A DNA stretch of 64,000 nucleotides from Mucilaginibacter corticis (GTDB lineage: Bacteria > Bacteroidota > Bacteroidia > Sphingobacteriales > Sphingobacteriaceae). The stretch is from assembly GCF_007558865.1 (NCBI RefSeq), contig NZ_VLPK01000003.1, positions 62,001 through 126,000 on the forward strand, written 5' to 3'. The translations under genes and the position numbers were made by a program. Below the pieces are notes generated by a model. It saw nothing but the letters and a program-made list of their open reading frames with translations. It made no database searches and had not been told where the DNA came from. Of the stretch, positions 26,603 through 34,982 are shown piece after piece. The number at the start of each line of letters is the position of its first letter. Positions within the stretch are counted from its first letter, which is position 1.

Positions 26603-29600
26603 ATGAAGATCCATTTTAAAAGTATCTTGCTTAAAACTCTTAAAGTAACAGGTATAAGTATAGTAAGTTTACTTGCTTTGATGTTCCTCCTTCCCTACCT
26701 GTTCCCGCAAACCATTACACAAAAAATAAAGCAATGGGCCAATGGTAGTATCAACAGCCAGCTTTCGTTTTCGGGCACCAGCTTATCTTTCTTTAAAAGG
26801 TTCCCATCGCTTACCCTTACGCTAAGCGATTTTTCATTACAAGGCAGTGCCCCGTTTCAAAAAGACACGTTAATTGCCGCTAAAGAGATCTCATTAGCTA
26901 TTGATATCAGTTCGATATTTAAAAGCAAGATCAATATCAACAAAATATACCTGAGCCAGGCTAACATAAACATCTTGGTGGACAGTTCCGGTAAGGCCAA
27001 CTACAATGTTTACCGGGCTAAACCTAAAGCAACACCGTCAGCTAACGATACCAGCAGCGCGTCATTAGGTATTGAGCAGATCCTGATCGAGCAAAGCCAT
27101 TTGTATTATAACGATAAGTCACTACCCCTGCTGATCAATGCCCGCAACTTTAACTACAAAGGCAGCGGCGACCTGAGCAAGGATCTTTTCGACTTGCACT
27201 CGCATACCGAGATCGGTTCAATCGATTTTTACTATGGCAACCAACCGTATGTGATCAACAAAAAAGTAAACGCCGACCTGGTGACAAGTATCAATACCAA
27301 ATCGCTTGCGTTTAGCTTTCAAAAAAACGACCTGATGATAAATGAACTGCCTGTTCAGTTTAAGGGTCGGTTCGAGTTCCTGAAAGATGGCTATGACATG
27401 GATTTCAAGGTATCCAGCTACCAAAGCGACCTGAGCGATATCTTTACCGCGATGCCCGCAGCCATAGCTAAATGGGGCGATGATACTGATATCAATGGTA
27501 CAGGCAATATCCAGTTGTCACTTACGGGCAAATACATAGCATCAAGCAATGTAAGGCCTGACCTGAACTTCAGCATGAAGGTAAACAATGGTTATATCGC
27601 CAGTAAAAACACCCCATTACCTGTAAAGAACCTGTACATTAACATGAATGCGCAGGTACCCGGCCTTAACCCGGATAATCTTAGGCTCAACATTGATTCT
27701 GTTCATTTCAACATTGGCAAGGATTACTTCAATTCGGTATTCAAAGTAAAAGGTATCAAATCGCCTGAGATCTACGCCAAGGTCAATACCGAAATTGATC
27801 TTGACAAATGGGGATCGGCCTTGGGGGTTAAACCATTTAAAATAAAGGGCCGCTATGCCTTACAATTATTAGCACAGGGTAAGTATATCACCGGCTTGCA
27901 AAAAAGAGGACTGCGCCATGTCGATACGGTTATTACCAGCATCCCGAAGTTTACATTGCACTCAACGTTTAAAGATGGTTATTTTAAGTATGCCAAATTG
28001 CCTCAAGCCATTGATCATATCAGTTTTGACATTGATGCCAACTGCCCTGATAACAATGTAAAGCACGCCAAACTTCAAATAAACGATATCAATATTGCTG
28101 CATTAAGCAATTACATTAAGGGACATTTTAGCTTGAATAACACTTCAGGAATCTTCATAAATACCGCTGCCGATATCAAATTCAATCTGGGCGATATCAA
28201 AAATATTTACCCGGTTGACGGACTGGACCTTCGTGGTATCATAAACGCGAACGTTAAAACCAAAGGGAAATATGCCCCCTCCCATAACTTATATCCTGTA
28301 ACTAAAGCTGATATTAACTTAGCTGACGGCTATATACAAACCAAGTACTATCCGCACCCGGTTAAGGATATACAGGTTAGTGCAAGCATTGTCAATAATA
28401 CGAATTCGTTAAAAGGATTAAAGGTTAATATTAAACCGGTTTCGTTAAGTTTTGAGGGCAAACCGTTTGTTCTTAAAGCTGACTTGAAGAATTTCAACGA
28501 CCTTGAATATCGCATAAGTTCACAAGGCACAGTGGACATTGGTAAGATCTATAAAGTATTTGCTGTTAAAGGATATGATGTTAAGGGATTGATCACCACC
28601 AACTTTTCATTAAAAGGCAAACAAAGCGATGCAACCGCCGGCCGTTACGATCAGTTAAATAATAAAGGCTCAATACAGGTTAAGAACCTGGTTCTGACAT
28701 CAGACTTGTTCCCGAAACCTTTTCTGATTAAATCCGGCATCTTTAGCTTTAACCAGGATAAAATGAACTTCGACAGTTTTACAGCTAATTATGGCCGCTC
28801 TGTCATTGTGCTGAACGGCGCTCTGTCAAACGCGATAGATTATGCGGTTAAGCCAAACTCGACATTACAGGGCGTGTTCAATTTAACAAGCAGCAACATC
28901 ATTGCTGATGATTTTATGGTATTCGCTGATAGCGCCCCCCCTTCGTCCGGTCAAAAAGCCACAGGCAAATCAACAGGCGTGATACTTATTCCGGCCAATC
29001 TTAATTTAACTTTTACAGCAGATGTGAAGAGTGTTAAATATAATGGCCTTAATATAAATGATGTTAAAGGACAGATGATTATTAATAATGGGCAGTTGTC
29101 ATTAAAACAAGCCGGTTTTAACCTGATAGGCGCACCAGTTGTAATGGATGCCGACTATCAAAGCATAACCCCTACCAGTGCTCTGTTTAATTATCATATA
29201 AACGCCAAAGATTTTGATATACAAAGAGCCTATCGTGAAGTGAAGCTATTTCATGATATGGCATCGTCTGCTGCTTCTGCGCAAGGTATCGTAGGTTTAG
29301 ATTACCAGTTAAGCGGCAAACTTAACGGTGATATGAGGCCGGTTTATCCTTCATTAAAAGGTGGCGGAGTACTATCAGTCAAAAGTGTAAAGATAAAGGG
29401 GTTTAAACTGTTTGGAGCTGTCGGTAAACAAACCGGGCACGACAGCCTGGGCAAAGGTGGCGATGTGTCTAAAGTTGAGATTAAAACAAGCATTAAGAAT
29501 AATATCATGACCATTGAGCGCACTAAAATGCGGATTGCAGGGTTTAGGCCAAGGTTTGAGGGCCAGGTGGGCTTAGATGGCAAATTAAACTTACAATTCA

Positions 29601-29731
29601 GGCTTGGTTTGCCTCCATTGGGCATATTCGGAATACCTATGACCATCACCGGCACCCAGGACAACCCTAAAATACATTTAGGCAAAGGCAAAAAAGAGGA
29701 TGAGTTAGAAGAAACAGAAGATGATAAATAA
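26603..29731 (+). CDS. AsmA-family large envelope protein
   Basis: A 1042-residue protein with one N-terminal membrane anchor (about residues 12-32, VTGISIVSLLALMFLLPYLF) and a long periplasmic repeat-rich beta-structure. AsmA/TamB-like features are the TQKIKQWANGSI region, repeated beta strands, and the C-terminal AsmA-like domain ending TGTQDNPKIHLGKGKKEDE. Such proteins form bridges that move lipids or support outer-membrane assembly. The acidic tail (EDELEETEDDK) is unusual but harmless. It is transcribed alone from an AT-rich promoter region. Confidence 0.82.
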   Translation: MKIHFKSILLKTLKVTGISIVSLLALMFLLPYLFPQTITQKIKQWANGSINSQLSFSGTSLSFFKRFPSLTLTLSDFSLQGSAPFQKDTLIAAKEISLAIDISSIFKSKININKIYLSQANINILVDSSGKANYNVYRAKPKATPSANDTSSASLGIEQILIEQSHLYYNDKSLPLLINARNFNYKGSGDLSKDLFDLHSHTEIGSIDFYYGNQPYVINKKVNADLVTSINTKSLAFSFQKNDLMINELPVQFKGRFEFLKDGYDMDFKVSSYQSDLSDIFTAMPAAIAKWGDDTDINGTGNIQLSLTGKYIASSNVRPDLNFSMKVNNGYIASKNTPLPVKNLYINMNAQVPGLNPDNLRLNIDSVHFNIGKDYFNSVFKVKGIKSPEIYAKVNTEIDLDKWGSALGVKPFKIKGRYALQLLAQGKYITGLQKRGLRHVDTVITSIPKFTLHSTFKDGYFKYAKLPQAIDHISFDIDANCPDNNVKHAKLQINDINIAALSNYIKGHFSLNNTSGIFINTAADIKFNLGDIKNIYPVDGLDLRGIINANVKTKGKYAPSHNLYPVTKADINLADGYIQTKYYPHPVKDIQVSASIVNNTNSLKGLKVNIKPVSLSFEGKPFVLKADLKNFNDLEYRISSQGTVDIGKIYKVFAVKGYDVKGLITTNFSLKGKQSDATAGRYDQLNNKGSIQVKNLVLTSDLFPKPFLIKSGIFSFNQDKMNFDSFTANYGRSVIVLNGALSNAIDYAVKPNSTLQGVFNLTSSNIIADDFMVFADSAPPSSGQKATGKSTGVILIPANLNLTFTADVKSVKYNGLNINDVKGQMIINNGQLSLKQAGFNLIGAPVVMDADYQSITPTSALFNYHINAKDFDIQRAYREVKLFHDMASSAASAQGIVGLDYQLSGKLNGDMRPVYPSLKGGGVLSVKSVKIKGFKLFGAVGKQTGHDSLGKGGDVSKVEIKTSIKNNIMTIERTKMRIAGFRPRFEGQVGLDGKLNLQFRLGLPPLGIFGIPMTITGTQDNPKIHLGKGKKEDELEETEDDK

Positions 29732-30310
29732 TACTTATTTCTCATTCATGATTTACTTTTAAAATGCTTAAACTGTTGGTCTTATTTGTTCATTTTATTC
29801 ATTCGTCACACAACTGCTGTTTAGATTTAAGGTATTCCATATAATTGTATTTATCTTAATCTTAACATTTATGATTATAAACATTTACTCCATCTCAAGT
29901 TCAGAAAAGACTTTATCTGATTGCTATGTACAATCTACAGCGGGATCAATAAATTATATTTATCGCTCCCAAAACAAACAGGGTCTTTTTTAGTCATCGT
30001 TATATAATAATGTTAACTATAGGTATAATATAATTTCATATATTATCCTATTGTTATAATTTAAATTATAATAAGCTCTGACTAATACAATTTTTGATGT
30101 TAGTTGATTACATTGCTATGTGTAGTATATAATCTTTGTTTGTACTTAAACCTTATACCAATCTTTGAAATAACCATTATGATCATAACCTGTAACCAAC
30201 TACCTAAAATCATGGATGCTAAATTGATTAACGCTTAAGTACAACCGGTGATAATATGCAACAGGTTGAATTAGTTATGAAAGGATTTAGTACAGTGGAG
30301 AGAATAGATA
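29732..30310. other. 579-base AT-rich intergenic region before the NACHT gene
   Basis: The region has no recognised gene. It is very AT-rich and contains an 18-base perfect palindrome, TTATAATTTAAATTATAA (30054-30071). The base composition differs from both flanking conserved genes and may mark the edge of an inserted segment. Confidence 0.5.
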
Positions 30311-32866
30311 ATGAATAAAATTTCATTACCAAAGTATGAAGAATTAAAAAAGTTAATGCTTATCAACTCGGGCATTGTGCACATGCTGCCGTCTGATTGT
30401 AAAACATTATCTGATAAAATATTTAAGAAAAATGGTAATCGCATTAGCGAAACCACCTTTAAACGCATATATGGCTTTGCTTTTAGCAAGTACAGCCCTT
30501 CATTATTTACGCTGGATGTTTTGTCCAGATATTGTGGTTATAAAAGCTGGGCGGCGTTTTGCGAAAAACAAGACAAAGACGAAACCACACCTGCAAAAGA
30601 ACTAAGCTGGCAGACATTAAAACAAAATGCTGATAAAATAACCGGCTTTGCGTTACAGGCTTTAAAAAACAAATCAGGCATACCTTATAATCAAACCATT
30701 GAGCGGGAGTTTACAGATCATCATTTTGATGAATTTCTTAATTCTAATCTCACAGGTACCATATTGTGTGCACCCTCTGGTTACGGAAAAACAATAGCTC
30801 TTTGCCAATGGGTCGAGAAAAAAGCCGCCATTGACGCGTTAAAAGGTAATAATGATATTGTATTACTGTTTAGCAGTAATGCTGTTATGAGCGTTATAGT
30901 TAGCGGCAAAGACATCCACGACTGGATGCTGGCTTTACTTGGCTATGATACGGATAATGACATCAGCGTTCTATTAGATGTAAAGCAACGTAAAGACGCT
31001 AAGTTTTATCTGATCATTGATGGGTTTGATGAGCATATGTTTAAGGGCGATCATTTTAAAATAATCCTTAACCAGCTTGTTGATATTTTTTCGTTTTATC
31101 AGCATCATGATTGGTTTAAACTGATATTGACTACCCGTACCGCTACCTGGATAAATAATCGGCACGAGCTTGAAATAAATAATAATACGTGGTTTACAGG
31201 GTTTGGACAAGATCCGAATTATATAAATATCCCTTTACTTAACTTGCAGGAAATTAAGTTTTTATGCAATCAAATTAACTTAAATATTGAAAATGCTATA
31301 CCCAATGACATTATAGAAAGTTTCAACCATCCCTTATATTTTCAATTTTATTATCAGCAGCATAAAGAGTTTTCTTCGCAAACCAATATTGATCACATCA
31401 GTTTTTATGAGATCTTGTCTACTTTCATTTTAAAGAAAGTATACCTGGGGCACTACTCTACCGAAAAAATACTCCTGATTAAAACCCTGGTTGAAGAATT
31501 AGACATAGCAAATGATGTTTATATTATAAATAAACTAAAGGTTGCAGGCGATATTAAAAAATCGCCCCATGCCTATCAGGAGCTTATAAACATTGGATTT
31601 ATCAGGGAGTTTGCTGAAAACAATAACTATCTGCAGCATACCTATATTGTATTTGGCAATACAGATTTTATGGAGCATAGTATTGCCAAAACATTGCTTT
31701 ATAACAACGGGAACTTGCTGGATATTGATCTTATAAGATCAATAAACAGTTTATTAGCTAACAATAAACACAAAGTAAAAGTACTGAAGTGGTGCATTAT
31801 GCACGCTATCAAATCAGGGCAGTTAAAAAATATCGAATACATAACAAACGTACAATTAACTACAAATGAGAAATCTGAACTGATCACCTTCCTTGGTGAA
31901 GTATTACAAACCGAATACGCATCTACTACCGGAAATGACTCGATCATAAATTACTTTAAAAATTCATTTAGTGATGAGCTGTTTGATTATTTCTTCGGAT
32001 TGGAATTGGTAAATACTGATTACAGGAAGTTCCTTCATGTTCTATTGAAATTCGACCAGTCGAATCAAAAGAAAGTGCTTATTCATTCTACATTAGCGAT
32101 TATTGCAGCTATACAGCTTGATCTTAATGATCTGGAAATAAATCTGGCAAAACTTAAAGCGTTTCCAAAAGCCGAATATGAGATATTTGCCGTTAATCCA
32201 TTAAGCTGCCTGGATGCTATTTATTACCAGTTAAAATATGGAATAATTAAAACCGAGGCATTAATTGATCTGACCAAGCTATATTTTAAAAGGCCCTATG
32301 ATATTAGTATAAAAGAAAGCGCATCGAATGATATGCTTTACCTTTTAGGTTTGTTTACAATGTTATTGTGTAATAATCCTAAAAAAACATTGCGCTTTAT
32401 TAATTTCCTTGATAAGAATTATCGAAGTAAAATAAAAGAAAACGATAATTCGCAATATGGCTTCTTCATAAAAATATTTAAGGCAAACGCTTATTTGGAA
32501 CTTGGCGACCAAGCAAAGGTTTCTGAAACGTATCAATCTATTGCGATTGACTATGAAGAAAATGAAGATCTATTAACACCATATATGAAAATCCTTTTTC
32601 ATAGTGTAAAGATCAAAACTTTGCTAAACACCACGGAAGAAAGCCTGGTATCAAATGAAATGGAAAACATTAATGATATTGCCCTAAACTCCGGGTACAA
32701 GTTTCCGAAGCTTTATATCACATCTATGTTATTACAGAGCATAACGTTACAAAACTCATCGCCCGCTTTTTATAAACAGCTTAATATTGACTTTAATAAT
32801 ATTATAAAAGAGTGCGGCCTAAATCCTCAATTGTTTCTTGATTATATAGCTATCAACAGAAAATAG
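30311..32866 (+). CDS. NACHT-type P-loop NTPase with N-terminal helical domain and C-terminal repeats
   Basis: An 851-residue protein. Residues about 1-90 form a small helical domain with the pattern GNRISETTFKRIYGF...TLDVLSRYCGYKSWAAFC. Then comes a STAND/NACHT NTPase: Walker A APSGYGKT (154-161), Walker B FYLIIDGFDE (232-241, the DGxDE form characteristic of NACHT), and LILTTRTATW (sensor/arginine segment, about 271-280). The last roughly 450 residues look like helical repeats (TPR-like), probably a sensing part. It is AT-rich: six 60-base lines counted by hand average about 32 percent GC. Neighbours are conserved and not related. Bacterial NACHT proteins include phage-defence members; a defence role here is inference only. 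No effector domain such as nuclease or TIR is recognised. Confidence 0.82.
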   Translation: MNKISLPKYEELKKLMLINSGIVHMLPSDCKTLSDKIFKKNGNRISETTFKRIYGFAFSKYSPSLFTLDVLSRYCGYKSWAAFCEKQDKDETTPAKELSWQTLKQNADKITGFALQALKNKSGIPYNQTIEREFTDHHFDEFLNSNLTGTILCAPSGYGKTIALCQWVEKKAAIDALKGNNDIVLLFSSNAVMSVIVSGKDIHDWMLALLGYDTDNDISVLLDVKQRKDAKFYLIIDGFDEHMFKGDHFKIILNQLVDIFSFYQHHDWFKLILTTRTATWINNRHELEINNNTWFTGFGQDPNYINIPLLNLQEIKFLCNQINLNIENAIPNDIIESFNHPLYFQFYYQQHKEFSSQTNIDHISFYEILSTFILKKVYLGHYSTEKILLIKTLVEELDIANDVYIINKLKVAGDIKKSPHAYQELINIGFIREFAENNNYLQHTYIVFGNTDFMEHSIAKTLLYNNGNLLDIDLIRSINSLLANNKHKVKVLKWCIMHAIKSGQLKNIEYITNVQLTTNEKSELITFLGEVLQTEYASTTGNDSIINYFKNSFSDELFDYFFGLELVNTDYRKFLHVLLKFDQSNQKKVLIHSTLAIIAAIQLDLNDLEINLAKLKAFPKAEYEIFAVNPLSCLDAIYYQLKYGIIKTEALIDLTKLYFKRPYDISIKESASNDMLYLLGLFTMLLCNNPKKTLRFINFLDKNYRSKIKENDNSQYGFFIKIFKANAYLELGDQAKVSETYQSIAIDYEENEDLLTPYMKILFHSVKIKTLLNTTEESLVSNEMENINDIALNSGYKFPKLYITSMLLQSITLQNSSPAFYKQLNIDFNNIIKECGLNPQLFLDYIAINRK

Positions 32867-32876
32867 CGTTTTACTT

Positions 32877-34916
32877 TTATAAAGAAGTTATTTTATACAA
32901 ATGGGCACCCTCCTCATTAAACCCCACCTCAAAGTTATTAGCGCCACTAATGTCTTTATCACCGAGTATTTCTGTTAGCTGATAATTTCTGTTTGCAGCA
33001 AGCCCTAATCGCTTTGCGATCAACATAATATTTGCAGGTTCCTTTTTGTAATGGAATACAGCCAGGTAGATATTCTTGGCGTCTTTCCTTATAAATGCCT
33101 GTGCAGCTGCTCCGCCTTCACCACCTTCTACAGGCATAAAGGCCTTTCCACTCTTTATTAGCTCTTTAAGCTCGGGCCGTTGTATCCATTCTTTAACCTG
33201 TTTTTGCCACGTTGCGTCTTTGCTATAATCGTCGCCTAATATTACTGATCCGGTAATTAAACCCGACACCAGCCTGATCTTGTTGGTGCCTACGCTTTCT
33301 TTTTGAAAGATCAAATGATCAGCATCTACATAATCGTACAAATAAGTTTGCCACCAACCATAGGTAACGCTGTTAAGGGTGTATTCAGCATCCTTAACAG
33401 AGTGAAAGGCATCGCAGGCTATCCTGCGCATATTCACGTATTTTGCTGTTGCCAGCGATGGCGAAATAGCCGCGTAAACCAACATCGAATTATCAAGCGT
33501 TTTAATAACGGTTTCCATTCCCACCCGGTAGGCTTGCATACCTGTTGTGATTTTAGGGTCGTAAAACTTAGTAGACTCCGCCGCGCCATGCCCCAGGAAA
33601 TCGATCTTGATCATTTTAAAACCACAATCTTTTAATTTGCCCAACACATAAGCTATCCGTGCTTGTGTCCCTGGATGGGTTGGGTCTAAAGCTCTACCTC
33701 CATCCAGATCATGAAATCCTTTATCAGTTTTTGTCCACATTTCAGAAAACTTGTAATTACTTCCTTCTGCTGTACGGTCTGGGTTTGTCGATTTAAATCC
33801 CCAGTCGGTAAACGGGGCCCAGTAAACTCCAGGCTGCAGGTTTCTGTCCTTGCAATAATTTACAAATTCTTTAAGCTTTGAAAAGTCACCCCTTATTCCC
33901 CCCTTCACCATGTTATCCCAAAACGAATCCAGGTCTATATATGCAGTTCCATCAGCATTACGAAATGCGGGGATCTGTTTGTCAAAAAAGTCGGCCACGG
34001 CGGTCGCTTTATCGTAACTGATGTGCTCGGCAATTACGCCCCAGCTATTCCAGCCTACCGGCGTAGCTTTAGTCCATGGTTTAATATATCTGCCTTCCAC
34101 TAAATTTCCGGTACGTGCATATGTTTCCAGGCCGGTGCGCCAGTCAGAAAAATAACCGATAAACATTTTTGGAGATAAGATCTTATCCCCTTTTAAAGAA
34201 CCATGCGCCATCGAGTCGCGCGTAATGGTTACGTTATTCAATCCACCCCAAATTTCAAGCTGGTTAATGTGACTCTTAACTCCTTTACTTTTAACTCCGG
34301 TTTTCCAGTTATCATGATTTAAAGAGCCTAATATCAATCCTTTTCTTGATTCATTATCATAAACCACTCCTACTTCAGCGCTGGTAACGGGTTGGCTGTT
34401 CAAGTCCTTAGATTCATACCTGATAAAAGTATCATTATCAAAAGGCACAAATAATGACTGCGCTTGGCTATTGGTGTAAAGATCAGCTTTAGTTGTTATT
34501 ACTGGCGCCATGTAATTAGAACTCAGGTCATGACCATCAATCTCCAGTTCGGTTATAACAAATTCCTTGTTTGGATAGCAGTAAAAACGCTGGATCATAA
34601 CAGGCGCATCTGCTTTGGTTGAGGTCAATATTAAAACCTTTCCTGTACCAATTTTATCATGTACGACTTCTGTTTTTATAGCATGCTTTTTAAAATCGCT
34701 GCGTTGATATTTGGTATCGCCTAAGGCAAATGCGGCAGAAGCATTTGAGATAATAAATTTACCATTGTATTTTATACTGATCAAACCGGTATTAGCATCA
34801 ACGATTAATTGATTGCCTTTGCCAAAAGGCATTGCCTGTTGTTTAGTAATCGCTGTTCCTGAAGCACAGAAAAACACGCTGAACAGAAGGATTATTGCAA
34901 TATTTATACGCAACAT
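32877..34916 (-). CDS. Exported GH36-like alpha-galactosidase family protein
   Basis: From the ATG at 34916 the protein is 679 residues and begins with a signal peptide (MLRINIAIILLFSVFF); the ORF extends 18 codons further upstream, but that extension has no signal character. An N-terminal beta-sandwich is followed by a TIM barrel with PVGWNSWG (286-293) and FKMIKIDFLGHG holding the likely nucleophile D439. These are GH27/GH36 clan-D signatures for retaining alpha-galactosidases and relatives, but some members have other sugar specificity. It ends 10 bases from the NACHT gene stop. It is the first listed of a minus-strand sugar-processing group. Confidence 0.82.
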   Translation of the reverse strand: MLRINIAIILLFSVFFCASGTAITKQQAMPFGKGNQLIVDANTGLISIKYNGKFIISNASAAFALGDTKYQRSDFKKHAIKTEVVHDKIGTGKVLILTSTKADAPVMIQRFYCYPNKEFVITELEIDGHDLSSNYMAPVITTKADLYTNSQAQSLFVPFDNDTFIRYESKDLNSQPVTSAEVGVVYDNESRKGLILGSLNHDNWKTGVKSKGVKSHINQLEIWGGLNNVTITRDSMAHGSLKGDKILSPKMFIGYFSDWRTGLETYARTGNLVEGRYIKPWTKATPVGWNSWGVIAEHISYDKATAVADFFDKQIPAFRNADGTAYIDLDSFWDNMVKGGIRGDFSKLKEFVNYCKDRNLQPGVYWAPFTDWGFKSTNPDRTAEGSNYKFSEMWTKTDKGFHDLDGGRALDPTHPGTQARIAYVLGKLKDCGFKMIKIDFLGHGAAESTKFYDPKITTGMQAYRVGMETVIKTLDNSMLVYAAISPSLATAKYVNMRRIACDAFHSVKDAEYTLNSVTYGWWQTYLYDYVDADHLIFQKESVGTNKIRLVSGLITGSVILGDDYSKDATWQKQVKEWIQRPELKELIKSGKAFMPVEGGEGGAAAQAFIRKDAKNIYLAVFHYKKEPANIMLIAKRLGLAANRNYQLTEILGDKDISGANNFEVGFNEEGAHLYKITSL

Positions 34917-34946
34917 AATTGATAAAATTTGTGATAAAGATATAGC

Positions 34947-34971
34947 TATGCCATTATATAATTTTGGCATA
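34947..34971. promoter_or_regulatory. Operator-like inverted repeat upstream of the GH36-like gene
   Basis: TATGCCA (34947-34953) and TGGCATA (34965-34971) are perfect 7-base complements around an 11-base AT-rich centre. On the minus strand they lie upstream of a -7-like TATCTTTA (34936-34943) and about 30-55 bases before the start. This resembles a dimeric regulator site. Confidence 0.45.
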
Positions 34972-34982
34972 CTGTTACGTAA

